Source: Paenibacillus pinisoli (GTDB taxonomy: Bacteria; Bacillota; Bacilli; Paenibacillales; Paenibacillaceae). Taken from it: DNA of 64,000 bases. A program made the translations under genes and the position numbers. Positions 9,678 through 17,827 of this stretch are shown in pieces (the stretch's first letter is position 1; every line of letters starts with the position of its first letter). The notes below the pieces were generated by a model. It was not told where the DNA came from, did no database searches, and saw nothing but the letters and a program-made list of their open reading frames with translations. The stretch lies in the NCBI RefSeq assembly GCF_003605435.1, contig NZ_QXQB01000004.1:620001-684000 (forward strand), in the 5' to 3' direction.

Positions 9678-11006
9678 TTGAACTCCAATCCTCGGAAACG
9701 ATGGTTTGGGTTGATCCTCGTGTCCTTCGTCTGCATGATCGGTTTCTCCACCCCGTTTCAACAATTCGCCGCATTGCCGAATGAACTACGTTTATTCTCT
9801 GGCCAGATGAAACGACTGCAAGTTGGAGTACCCGTCCATGCGGAGGTCACGGTCGATCCCCAGATGCTGCAAGTTAACGGCATGTCGAAGCAATCCACAT
9901 CCGTTAAATTGAGCGAACCGCTATCACTGCAACCTAGCCAAAGCGGTCAGACCGATATGAAAGTGAAATTATTTGGTAAAATTCCTTTCAAAACGATTAA
10001 AGTTCATGTAGTGCCTGATCTTCGCGTCATACCTGGCGGCCAGACGATCGGTGTGAAGGTCAAATCGGCTGGAATCCTGGTTGTCGGTCATCATCAAGTT
10101 GTAGACCGCAATGGAAGCAAGCAGTCTCCAGGTGAAGCAGCCGGACTTAAGCTTGGCGATTTGATCATGAGCATTAACGGAACTCCTGTGAACGAGGTTC
10201 ACAAAGTGGGCGTGCTATGCGAGAGGTATGGCGTTGACAAGCAGCCGCTAGAGGTTACGTACAAGCGCGGAGGCCAGTTGAACCGAACGAAGCTTAGCCC
10301 CGTTTACGATGAGGATGACAAGGCTTGGCGCTTGGGGCTGTATATCCGCGATTCAGCAGCGGGCGTAGGCACCCTCACCTTTTATGCTCCTGATCAAGGC
10401 GTATACGGAGCGTTGGGACATGTGATTACGGATATGGACACCCAAACTCCAATTGAAGTTGGAGAAGGACAAATTCTGCAATCCAGCGTGACGTCTATTA
10501 ACAAGAGCCAAACAGGCGAACCCGGCGAGAAACGGGCTCATTTTGTGAAGGAAAGCAAAGTGCTGGGCAATATTGAGCGGAACACGCCATTCGGCATATT
10601 CGGCAAGATGAATGAAGCGCCGACCCATAGTTATAGCGGCAAGGCATTGCCAGTTGCGTTCGCTGAGGATGTGAAGGAAGGTCCTGCCCAAATTCTAACC
10701 GTTGTTAACGGGCAGAAGGTGGAACGGTTCAACATCGAAATCATGCATGTATCCAAGCAGTCCGGCCCGGCAACCAAAGGAATGGTTATTAAAATTACGG
10801 ACAAGCGGCTCCTAAGCAAGACTGGAGGTATCGTACAAGGCATGTCCGGCAGTCCAATCATTCAAGATGGCAAGCTGGTTGGCGCAGTTACCCATGTATT
10901 CGTTAATGATCCGTCATCTGGTTACGGATGTTTCATTGAATGGATGCTGCAAGACGCAGGCGTACTGATGAAATCATCAGGTAAGTCTGACAATAAAGCG
11001 GCTTAA
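9678..11006 (+). CDS. spoIVB: SpoIVB serine peptidase (S55 family, sigma-K checkpoint)
   Basis: Forespore-made protease that crosses to the intermembrane space and cleaves SpoIVFA, releasing pro-sigma-K processing. The 442-aa product has one N-terminal transmembrane/signal segment, a PDZ domain (about residues 130-210, EAAGLKLGDLIMSINGTPV) and the S55 domain with the catalytic His in GALGHVITD (about H248) and the nucleophile in GMSGSP (about S390). TTG 9678 is 10 nt after GGGAG; ATG 9657 or GTG 9669 are alternatives that add a few residues. spo0A follows, as in Bacillus. Confidence 0.95.
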   Translation: MNSNPRKRWFGLILVSFVCMIGFSTPFQQFAALPNELRLFSGQMKRLQVGVPVHAEVTVDPQMLQVNGMSKQSTSVKLSEPLSLQPSQSGQTDMKVKLFGKIPFKTIKVHVVPDLRVIPGGQTIGVKVKSAGILVVGHHQVVDRNGSKQSPGEAAGLKLGDLIMSINGTPVNEVHKVGVLCERYGVDKQPLEVTYKRGGQLNRTKLSPVYDEDDKAWRLGLYIRDSAAGVGTLTFYAPDQGVYGALGHVITDMDTQTPIEVGEGQILQSSVTSINKSQTGEPGEKRAHFVKESKVLGNIERNTPFGIFGKMNEAPTHSYSGKALPVAFAEDVKEGPAQILTVVNGQKVERFNIEIMHVSKQSGPATKGMVIKITDKRLLSKTGGIVQGMSGSPIIQDGKLVGAVTHVFVNDPSSGYGCFIEWMLQDAGVLMKSSGKSDNKAA

Positions 11007-11010
11007 TGTA

Positions 11011-11055
11011 AATAAACGTCTTCTGCGAAGGAAATCGCGGAAGACGTTTATTCTT
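11011..11055 (+). terminator. Terminator after spoIVB
   Basis: AATAAACGTCTTC and GAAGACGTTTATT form a perfect 13-bp stem that continues inward with TGCGA/TCGCG. The trailing T tract is short (TTCTT). It separates spoIVB from the spo0A regulatory region. Confidence 0.75.
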
Positions 11056-11062
11056 AATGGGA

Positions 11063-11193
11063 TTCGACAAGGACGTGTCGAAGCTTCTCGAAATTGTTCG
11101 GTTCATGCAATAAATTATTAATTATATCGAACTCTAATAAAAAAATAAAGAAAAAAGATTTTCGACAGAAGGAATTCCATTATGAATGTCGAA
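11063..11193 (+). promoter_or_regulatory. Four Spo0A-binding 0A boxes upstream of spo0A
   Basis: The 0A-box consensus TGTCGAA occurs at 11076-11082 and 11187-11193 and as its reverse complement TTCGACA at 11063-11069 and 11161-11167. Each pair is a matched inverted arrangement, all exact. In Bacillus subtilis phosphorylated Spo0A controls its own promoters through such boxes; the same autoregulation is inferred here. Confidence 0.85.
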
Positions 11194-11196
11194 AAC
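11168..11196 (+). promoter_or_regulatory. Sigma-H-like promoter of spo0A
   Basis: GAAGGAATT (11168-11176) fits the sigma-H -35 pattern RnAGGAwww, and GTCGAAAAC (11188-11196) fits RnnGAATww with one mismatch, 11 nt apart. One 0A box abuts the -35 and another overlaps the -10. The start of transcription would be about 50 nt before the TTG start codon. Confidence 0.6.
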
Positions 11197-11254
11197 TTAA
11201 ACTCAGACAGCGAATGTACCAACACATAAATATCATTTAAGGGAGGATTAGACT

Positions 11255-12067
11255 TTGCATAAGATCGAAGTATTGTTGGCAGATGACAACAGAGAGTTCA
11301 CCAATTTGTTATCGGAATACATATCCGAACAAAGTGATATGCATGTAAGTGGCGTCGCGTATAATGGAGAAGAGGTGATCCGTCACCTGGAGCAATCCAG
11401 AAATGTGCCGGATGTTCTTATTCTTGATATTATAATGCCGCACTTGGATGGACTAGGCGTTCTGGAACGTTTGAGAGAAATGAATTTGTCCCCTATGCCA
11501 AAAATCATTATGCTCACGGCGTTCGGCCAGGAGAACATTACGCAAAAGGCCGTACAACTGGGTGCTTCTTATTACATACTGAAGCCTTTTGACATGGATA
11601 TTCTTGCGAATCGTATCCGTCAATTGGTTGGCAACACAACATTCCCGGCTTCTGCCAATTTCAGCGCTGGCACTTCGGCGATCAAGTCGAATGTGGTGCC
11701 GCTGGCCAAAGGCAAAAATCTGGATGCGAACATTACAAGCATCATTCATGAAATCGGCGTACCTGCGCACATAAAGGGGTATCAATATTTGCGTGAAGCC
11801 ATTACGATGGTTTACAACAATATTGAAATTTTGGGCGCTATCACCAAGACGCTCTATCCGGCTATCGCCGAAAAGTTCAAGACAACGCCTTCACGCGTTG
11901 AACGCGCTATCCGCCACGCGATTGAAGTCGCCTGGACGCGCGGCAATATCGACTCCATAAGCCATCTTTTTGGATATACCATCAACATCAGCAAGTCGAA
12001 GCCAACCAACTCGGAGTTCATCGCTATGGTTGCCGATAAGCTGAGAATTGAACATAAAGTTTCGTGA
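11255..12067 (+). CDS. spo0A: Sporulation master response regulator Spo0A
   Basis: Endpoint of the sporulation phosphorelay; activates or represses through 0A boxes. The 270-aa protein has a receiver domain (residues 1-125) with acidic pocket ADDN, phosphoacceptor in [12 protein letters not shown], and K in YYILKPFD, then a C-terminal DNA-binding domain with [20 protein letters not shown] as recognition region. TTG 11255 follows GGGAGG by 9 nt; length equals the family's. Confidence 0.98.
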   Translation: MHKIEVLLADDNREFTNLLSEYISEQSDMHVSGVAYNGEEVIRHLEQSRNVPDVLILDIIMPHLDGLGVLERLREMNLSPMPKIIMLTAFGQENITQKAVQLGASYYILKPFDMDILANRIRQLVGNTTFPASANFSAGTSAIKSNVVPLAKGKNLDANITSIIHEIGVPAHIKGYQYLREAITMVYNNIEILGAITKTLYPAIAEKFKTTPSRVERAIRHAIEVAWTRGNIDSISHLFGYTINISKSKPTNSEFIAMVADKLRIEHKVS

Positions 12068-12124
12068 AAGCAAGAGGATTAAGGAGTGATGATTGCCATC
12101 ACTCAAAGTAGGATTTAGGAAAAA

Positions 12125-12178
12125 GAGTCACTTATGGATTGGTTGTCAAGCGCAACCAATGCAGAAGTGGCTTTTTTT
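12125..12178 (+). terminator. Strong intrinsic terminator after spo0A
   Basis: AGTCACTT (12126-12133) pairs with AAGTGGCT (12165-12172) and an inner TTGGTTG/CAACCAA stem closes the hairpin; seven T follow. A smaller GAGTGATG/CATCACTC hairpin (12084-12104) without a T tract precedes it. Confidence 0.9.
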
Positions 12179-12292
12179 GTGAACGGAATGCAATTCGGCG
12201 GATGTATGTATGGTGCTTATGCGCTGGAAATCCTGTCGCTTCAATGCCAGCAAACTATGCTATAATCGAACAGATATCTCACAGGCAGAAGG

Positions 12293-13411
12293 GTGAAGGA
12301 AGATTTGACATTTGTAGATACCATCGAAGACATCGTAGCAAACTTAGCCATTGTGACTGCGTATCTTTTTTTTACGAACCAGCTGATTCTGAAGAAAGTG
12401 GAACTGGGAGATAAGCTCTCATCCGCGATGATCTGGAAAGTAGGCGTTGCAGCGGGACTGCTAGGTATTCTGCTCATGAGCTTTACCGTACATTTGAACG
12501 GAACGCTGCTGGACTTCCGCCAGCTCGCCATCATTATTGCAGCCATGTATGGAGGCATCTATTCATCTATGATTGCGGCTGTCATGATTTTGGCCATGCG
12601 GCTGTTTGCCTTTGGCGAGGTGACCATATCTACAGTGATAGCGGCAAGCAACACGATTATTATTGCACTTGCGGTAGGAGCGGTATGCTACCAGTCATTT
12701 TCATATAGAAAAAAGTGGATCTATTCAATCGTGATTTGCAATGCGTGTACGGCACTTGTCTTTGTTATTAACGTTGGTGAGCAAGCGGTTATCCCAATTG
12801 TGTCTTATGTTGTCATGATGTTTATTGGCGGGCTGCTGACTGCTTACCTGGTCGATTTCCTGAATAAAGCCAATGTGCAGTTCAAACGGAACGAGAAAGA
12901 AGCAACTGTGGATTTTCTGACGGGACTAAGCAATAACAGAAGCTTTGACGCCAAATATCAGAGTTTGCTTCGGATGGCTGAGACCAAAGGGGAATGTCTT
13001 TCGCTTGCGCTGATTGATATTGATTTCTTCAAGAAGGTTAATGATACATATGGTCATGTGAATGGTGATGTCGTGTTGAAAGAGCTGGGTACTGTCCTGA
13101 GAGAAACGGCGAGGTCATTTGATACGGTATCCCGCAACGGCGGGGAGGAATTTTCGGTTCTGCTGTACGATACGCCGCATGAGCACGCACTTGGCATTGC
13201 GGAGAAGCTGCGCCTTGCTGTAGGCAAGCATCCGTTCAAGCTGACAGACGGGACAAGCTTGCAGGTGACGGTGTCTGTCGGAGTGGCAACCTACCCGCAT
13301 ACGAGCAAAGAGCGGTTGATGGAGCAAGCAGACGAGGCGTTGTATAAGGCAAAAGCAAGCGGCAGAAACCAGGTATGCTCCAATCAAAGAGTCCTCGTTC
13401 TCAGCCCATAA
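12293..13411 (+). CDS. Membrane diguanylate cyclase (5TM-LYT-type sensor plus GGDEF)
   Basis: Makes cyclic di-GMP from two GTP. Of 372 residues, about 10-195 form five to six hydrophobic segments resembling the 5TMR-LYT sensor domain, followed by a GGDEF domain (about 205-365). The active site reads GGEEF, preceded five residues earlier by RSFD, the RxxD inhibitory I-site, so product feedback is predicted. DIDFFKKVNDTYGH binds GTP/metal. GTG 12293 is used; TTG 12305 behind GAAGGA is an equally plausible start. The gene stands alone between two terminators. Confidence 0.88.
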   Translation: MKEDLTFVDTIEDIVANLAIVTAYLFFTNQLILKKVELGDKLSSAMIWKVGVAAGLLGILLMSFTVHLNGTLLDFRQLAIIIAAMYGGIYSSMIAAVMILAMRLFAFGEVTISTVIAASNTIIIALAVGAVCYQSFSYRKKWIYSIVICNACTALVFVINVGEQAVIPIVSYVVMMFIGGLLTAYLVDFLNKANVQFKRNEKEATVDFLTGLSNNRSFDAKYQSLLRMAETKGECLSLALIDIDFFKKVNDTYGHVNGDVVLKELGTVLRETARSFDTVSRNGGEEFSVLLYDTPHEHALGIAEKLRLAVGKHPFKLTDGTSLQVTVSVGVATYPHTSKERLMEQADEALYKAKASGRNQVCSNQRVLVLSP

Positions 13412-13412
13412 A

Positions 13413-13450
13413 AAATCGCAGATTGAATTAATATTCAAATCTGCGATTTA
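13413..13450. terminator. Bidirectional terminator between convergent genes
   Basis: AATCGCAGATT and AATCTGCGATT pair around an AT-rich loop with A tracts on the left and T on the right, so it can act for the diguanylate cyclase (+) and the small minus-strand gene, whose last codons it contains. Confidence 0.75.
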
Positions 13451-13592
13451 AGTAGACGTTGCGTCCATATTTGCGGATCAGGCTAGCGGCCTCAGCTTTG
13501 ACAAAAGCACGGATGTCTTGCAACTTCTGTTTGCTCGGACGCAGCGTTTCTTGTTTCTTGCCGTCTACCAGGACGTCGAATACGATGTTCAA
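13428..13592 (-). CDS. Small conserved-looking protein, 54 aa
   Basis: On the minus strand TTG 13592 opens a 54-codon frame, MNIVFDVLVDGKKQETLRPS at its start, rich in Lys/Arg with alternating charged helix (KQKLQDIRAFVKAEAASLIR). A GAGGTG site lies about 7 nt upstream of the TTG and the codon use is like that of its neighbours. I do not know its function. It resembles small Paenibacillus proteins annotated as hypothetical, but I give that only as impression. Its 3' end is inside the bidirectional terminator. Confidence 0.7.
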   Translation of the reverse strand: MNIVFDVLVDGKKQETLRPSKQKLQDIRAFVKAEAASLIRKYGRNVYLNRRFEY

Positions 13593-13730
13593 TGGGGTTC
13601 ACCTCGCTTTTTCGCTCGATGTACCCATTGTATGCTGTTATCGTTAGGAAGGAATCAATGGAATTCGCCAATCTTGTAAAGATTGGACGAGATCATCATC
13701 GCATTGTAAAATAAAGAAGCGCCATCGACG

Positions 13731-14024
13731 CTAAGCCTGTGGCTTGGGCGGACGAGGGCGCTTCTGTTTGAAGCGGGGCGCTACATAATTGCGCTTGCGG
13801 TCCCGGAAGAAAATCCAGCCGCCGATAAAACCTGCTCCGGCTGCGAACATAACGAGTCCAAGCAGGAACATAAGCCAGTCAAAGCTTGGCGTAACTGCGT
13901 CGTTGCCGAAATCGGAGAAGAACATAAACAGCGAGTCCTTCATCTTCAGAAAACCGAAACATGCGAGAATGCCGGGAATAACCAGCATAATGACGGCGAT
14001 AAAGCGGGCAATCACTAATTTCAT
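13731..14024 (-). CDS. DUF2627 family small membrane protein (YqzF-like)
   Basis: A 97-aa protein with two transmembrane segments (about residues 7-27 and 48-72) and a strongly basic, proline-rich tail (RDRKRN then KQKRPRPPKP). This matches the DUF2627/YqzF family, whose gene lies next to the bkd cluster in Bacillus, as here. AAGGAG is 11 nt before ATG 14024. It diverges from lpd. No function is known for the family. Confidence 0.82.
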   Translation of the reverse strand: MKLVIARFIAVIMLVIPGILACFGFLKMKDSLFMFFSDFGNDAVTPSFDWLMFLLGLVMFAAGAGFIGGWIFFRDRKRNYVAPRFKQKRPRPPKPQA

Positions 14025-14239
14025 GGGATCAATATCTCCTTGCCTATGTACGGTCTGAACATATAGATACCTCTATCATACCTTTTTCTGCGTCAGGTGT
14101 CTATTTTACTGCAAGTCAGTGAAATGAATAGAAAAAAGGGGTACAATGATACTGCGGATCTATCAGACATCGCTTGCCGGAGATGAATACTAGAATCAGG
14201 CAGGCATATAATAGAACAACATTAATTGGAGGGACAGGA

Positions 14240-15667
14240 ATGGCCATTACAGTAGACGTTGCCGTACTGGGAGGCGGTCCAGGCGGTTATACAGCGGCGA
14301 TACGGGCCGCGCAAGCCGGCAAGAAAGTAGCAATCATCGAGATGGACAAGCTTGGCGGCACTTGCTTACATAAAGGATGCATTCCTAGCAAATCGCTGCT
14401 GCGGAGCGCAGAGGTATACCGGACGCTGCTGGCTTCTCAGCAATATGGCATCGACGTAGCCGAAGGAGCGGTATCGCTGGACTTCGGAAAGGTGCAGACC
14501 CGCAAATCCGCAACCGTGGATCAGTTGTTCCGCGGCTTGCAGGGCTTAATGAAAAAACACGGCATAGAGATCGTTCGCGGCAAAGGACGGGTCATCGGCC
14601 CTTCCATCTTCTCGCCTAAAAGCGGATCGCTTGCGGTAGAGCTTGCAGACGGGGAGATGGAGTCGGTCGTCTCGACTAACCTGATTATTGCGACGGGATC
14701 CCGTCCGCGTTCTCTTCCGGGTCTTGAGCCGGACGGAGAACGTATTCTGACAAGCGACGACGCCTTGCAGTTGGATGCGCTGCCGGAGTCCATTCTCATC
14801 GTGGGCGGAGGCGTCATTGGCGTCGAGTGGGCCTCGATGCTGCAGGACTTCGGCGTAAGCGTAACGTTAGTGGAGGCTGGCGCGAGACTGCTGCCGGGGG
14901 AAGATGCGGAAGTATCGGCTGAGCTGACTAGGGCGCTGCGACGCCGTGGCGTACGCATCCTGACGAGCGTTCAATTGGATACCTCCAGCTATGCTGTTGC
15001 AGGCGAAGGCATCTCCATCAAAGCATCTACGCAGGATGGCGACGTCGAGCTGACGGCGGACAAGCTGCTGCTGTCCGTAGGCCGGGTAGCGAATATTGAA
15101 GGCATTGGACTGGAGAACACAGATGTTCGGACGAAGGACGGCTTTATTGAAGTCAATCCATTCGGGCAAACGACCGAGCCGCATATCTACGCAATCGGCG
15201 ACGTCATTGGCGGCGTCCAGCTGGCTCATGCCGCTTCTCATGAAGGGCTGAACGCAGTCGACCACATTTGCGGCAAGCAGATTCATCCGCTTCCGGATCA
15301 CTTGATACCAAGATGCATCTACTCCAGTCCGGAGATTGCATCTTACGGGTTAACCGAAGACGGCGCACGAACTCGCGGGCATGATATCAAGATTGGCAAA
15401 GTTCCGTTCCAGGCGATAGGCAAGGCCATTGTGCTGGGTGAGGCGGAAGGCTTTGTGAAGGTTATCGCCGACCGCAAGACGAATGACATTCTTGGGGTGC
15501 ATATGATCGGGCCGCATGCCACTGATCTGATCTCGGAAGCGTCGCTGGCAGGCTGGCTGAATGCTGCGCCGTGGGAAGCGGGCGCTATGGTGCATCCGCA
15601 TCCGACGCTGGCTGAAGCTCTCGGCGAAGCCATGCTGGCTGTCGACGGCAAGTCCACAGTGTTTTGA
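14240..15667 (+). CDS. lpdV: Dihydrolipoyl dehydrogenase (E3 of branched-chain 2-oxoacid dehydrogenase)
   Basis: Reoxidises the dihydrolipoyl arm of the E2 subunit using FAD and NAD. The 475-aa product has the FAD site GGGPGGYTAAIRAAQ, the redox disulphide GGTCLHKGCIPSK, the NAD site GGGVIGVEWASML, the second FAD motif YAIGDVIGG and the C-terminal HPHPTLAEALGE base. ATG 14240 follows GGAGGGACAG; an upstream in-frame ATG at 14174 has no site. It heads the bkd genes, so LpdV/BfmBC rather than the pyruvate-complex E3. Confidence 0.93.
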   Translation: MAITVDVAVLGGGPGGYTAAIRAAQAGKKVAIIEMDKLGGTCLHKGCIPSKSLLRSAEVYRTLLASQQYGIDVAEGAVSLDFGKVQTRKSATVDQLFRGLQGLMKKHGIEIVRGKGRVIGPSIFSPKSGSLAVELADGEMESVVSTNLIIATGSRPRSLPGLEPDGERILTSDDALQLDALPESILIVGGGVIGVEWASMLQDFGVSVTLVEAGARLLPGEDAEVSAELTRALRRRGVRILTSVQLDTSSYAVAGEGISIKASTQDGDVELTADKLLLSVGRVANIEGIGLENTDVRTKDGFIEVNPFGQTTEPHIYAIGDVIGGVQLAHAASHEGLNAVDHICGKQIHPLPDHLIPRCIYSSPEIASYGLTEDGARTRGHDIKIGKVPFQAIGKAIVLGEAEGFVKVIADRKTNDILGVHMIGPHATDLISEASLAGWLNAAPWEAGAMVHPHPTLAEALGEAMLAVDGKSTVF

Positions 15668-15710
15668 TGAAGACGGATTTCTTTTTGTCCGAAAAGCGGT
15701 TATAATAGGT

Positions 15711-15739
15711 ATGACAAGGTCTTAGTACCAGGTTATAAT
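15711..15739 (+). promoter_or_regulatory. Sigma-A-type promoter before bkdAA
   Basis: ATGACA (15711-15716) and TATAAT (15734-15739) are 17 nt apart. A second TATAAT-like box lies at 15700-15705. It suggests the E1/E2 genes can be expressed separately from lpd; no sigma-54 -24/-12 element was seen, unlike Bacillus subtilis bkd. Confidence 0.55.
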
Positions 15740-15765
15740 AGCTGCCAACAAGGAGGAATGCCTAG

Positions 15766-16800
15766 ATGGCCGGAATCTCTTCAGCAAGTAAAAATGCTCG
15801 CCATTTGGAATTGGGTTTAAGCGATGAGCAAGCTATTGATATGTATACGAATATGGTTAAGGCAAGAAGGTTTGATGAGCGGGTGCTGCTGCTGCAGCGC
15901 GCAGGCAAAATCAATTTCCATGTATCCGGTATCGGCCAGGAGGTCGCGCAAGTGGCGGCAGCCTTTGCGCTGAACCGCGAGGATGATTATTTCCTGCCGT
16001 ATTACCGCGATTACGGGTTTGTGCTATCCGTCGGGATGACGCTGCGTGAGCTGCTGTTGTCTGTATTCGCGAAGGCGGAGGATCCCAACAGCGGCGGACG
16101 CCAAATGCCGGGTCACTTCGGTCATAAGAAGCTGCGGATCGTGACGGGTTCGAGCCCGGTCACGACTCAAGTGCCGCATGCCGTAGGCATCGCGCTTGCC
16201 GCGAAGATGAAGAAGAAGCCGCTCGTCAGCTTTGTGACGTTCGGCGAAGGCTCCAGCAATCAAGGCGACTTCCACGAAGGCTGTAATTTCGCGGGCGTGC
16301 ATAAGCTGCCTGTAATCTTGATGTGCGAGAACAATCAATATGCCATCTCGGTGCCTGTGCACAAGCAGCTTGGCGGACGTGTGGCAGATCGTGCGATCGG
16401 TTACGGCTTCCCCGGTATACGGGTTGACGGCAATGACGCGCTTGAGGTGTACCGAGTAGTGAAGGAAGCACGAGATCGTGCGATTGCGGGTGAAGGCCCG
16501 ACGTTGATTGAAGCGATGATGTATCGTCTGTCGCCTCATTCCACATCGGATAACGATTTGGCATATCGGACAAAGGAAGAAGTGGATGAGCACCGCGAGA
16601 AAGACGGCCTTCCGCACTTCAAGCAATATTTGATCGATTGCGGAATCTGGAATGATGAGCTGGATGCTGACCTTCAGACCCGCATACGCAAGGAGCTTGA
16701 CGAAGCGACGGAGTATGCCGACAAGGCAGCATTCCCGACACCGGAGTCCACGCTTCACCATGTCTATGCGAATGATGACCAGCAAGGAGGGCTGCGCTAA
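15766..16800 (+). CDS. bkdAA: Branched-chain 2-oxoacid dehydrogenase E1 alpha
   Basis: Alpha half of the ThDP-dependent decarboxylase acting on the keto acids of Val, Leu and Ile, which yields primers for branched fatty acids. The 344-aa protein carries the ThDP/Mg motif GEGSSNQGDFHEGCNFA followed by MCENNQYAISVP, and the HSTSDND loop (S/D-rich phosphorylation-type loop). AAGGAGG precedes ATG. Its stop overlaps the next start by one base (TAATG). Confidence 0.94.
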   Translation: MAGISSASKNARHLELGLSDEQAIDMYTNMVKARRFDERVLLLQRAGKINFHVSGIGQEVAQVAAAFALNREDDYFLPYYRDYGFVLSVGMTLRELLLSVFAKAEDPNSGGRQMPGHFGHKKLRIVTGSSPVTTQVPHAVGIALAAKMKKKPLVSFVTFGEGSSNQGDFHEGCNFAGVHKLPVILMCENNQYAISVPVHKQLGGRVADRAIGYGFPGIRVDGNDALEVYRVVKEARDRAIAGEGPTLIEAMMYRLSPHSTSDNDLAYRTKEEVDEHREKDGLPHFKQYLIDCGIWNDELDADLQTRIRKELDEATEYADKAAFPTPESTLHHVYANDDQQGGLR

Positions 16801-17783
16801 TGGCCGTCATGGATTATATCGATGCAATCAGGCTCGCCATGAAGGAAGAAATGGAGCGCGACGAGGATGTCTTCGTGCTTGGCGAGGATGTTGGCGTGAA
16901 GGGCGGCGTCTTTACGACGACCAAAGGCCTTCATGAGCAGTTCGGCGAGCTTCGCGCTATGGATACGCCGCTTGCGGAGTCTGCCATTGCAGGCGTTGCG
17001 ATTGGTGCGGCGATGTACGGCATGAAGCCGATTGCCGAGATGCAGTATTCGGACTTTATGTTCCCGGCGACGAACCAGATCATCAGCGAAGCGGCGAAGA
17101 TCCGTTACCGCTCCAACAACGACTGGACATGTCCAGTCGTTATCCGCGCGCCGATCGGCGGCGGCATCTTCGGCGGCTTGTATCATTCGCAATGCCCGGA
17201 GTCGGTCTTCTTCGGAACGCCTGGACTCAAGATCGTCGCACCGTACCGGCCGTATGACGCGAAAGGGCTGCTGAAAGCGGCTGTTCGCGATGAAGATCCG
17301 GTTCTTTACTTCGAGAACAAGAAGTGCTACAAGCTTGTGAATGGCGAAGTGCCGGAAGATGATTATATCGTGCCGATCGGCAAAGCGAACGTGCTTCGTG
17401 AAGGCGACGATATTACCGTAATCGGCTACAGCATGCCGCTGCGTTTTGTCGAGCAAGCTGCGGAGGAGCTTCAGCAGGAAGGCATCAGCGCGCATATCCT
17501 GGATCTGCGCACGCTGCAGCCGCTGGATAAGGAAGCGATTCTGGAAGCGGTCCGCAAGACGGGCAAGGTATTGATCGTGCATGAGGATAATAAAACAGGC
17601 GGCGTCGGAGCCGAAGTAGCGGCCATTATTGCGGAAGAGCTGCTTTATGAGCTGGATGCGCCGATCATGCGCCTCTGCGGTCCGGATGTGCCGGCAATGC
17701 CGATTAACCCGCCGGGCGAGAAGTTTTTCCTTCTGAACAAGGACAAAGTAAAAGAAGCCATGAAGCATTTGGCATTATACTAA
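16800..17783 (+). CDS. bkdAB: Branched-chain 2-oxoacid dehydrogenase E1 beta
   Basis: Beta half of E1; pairs with BkdAA to form the alpha2beta2 decarboxylase. The 327-aa protein has the pyrimidine-binding region GEDVGVKGGVFTTTKGL, DTPLAESAIAGVAIGAA and EMQYSDFMFPATNQI, and a transketolase C-terminal domain from about residue 200. Translationally coupled to bkdAA. A 323-aa open frame on the opposite strand is only its shadow. Confidence 0.95.
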   Translation: MAVMDYIDAIRLAMKEEMERDEDVFVLGEDVGVKGGVFTTTKGLHEQFGELRAMDTPLAESAIAGVAIGAAMYGMKPIAEMQYSDFMFPATNQIISEAAKIRYRSNNDWTCPVVIRAPIGGGIFGGLYHSQCPESVFFGTPGLKIVAPYRPYDAKGLLKAAVRDEDPVLYFENKKCYKLVNGEVPEDDYIVPIGKANVLREGDDITVIGYSMPLRFVEQAAEELQQEGISAHILDLRTLQPLDKEAILEAVRKTGKVLIVHEDNKTGGVGAEVAAIIAEELLYELDAPIMRLCGPDVPAMPINPPGEKFFLLNKDKVKEAMKHLALY

Positions 17784-17827
17784 GGATTGCGGGGCCTTAT
17801 AGGCTTGGACAGTTAGGAGCTGGTTGA

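Noticed and set aside
12084-12112. Mini-ORF of about nine codons after AAGGAG downstream of spo0A
   Set aside because: Sits in a hairpin and has no gene to regulate before the following terminator; treated as chance.
16797-17768. 323-codon minus-strand frame opposite bkdAB
   Set aside because: Shadow of a GC-rich coding gene; no ribosome site or recognisable motif.
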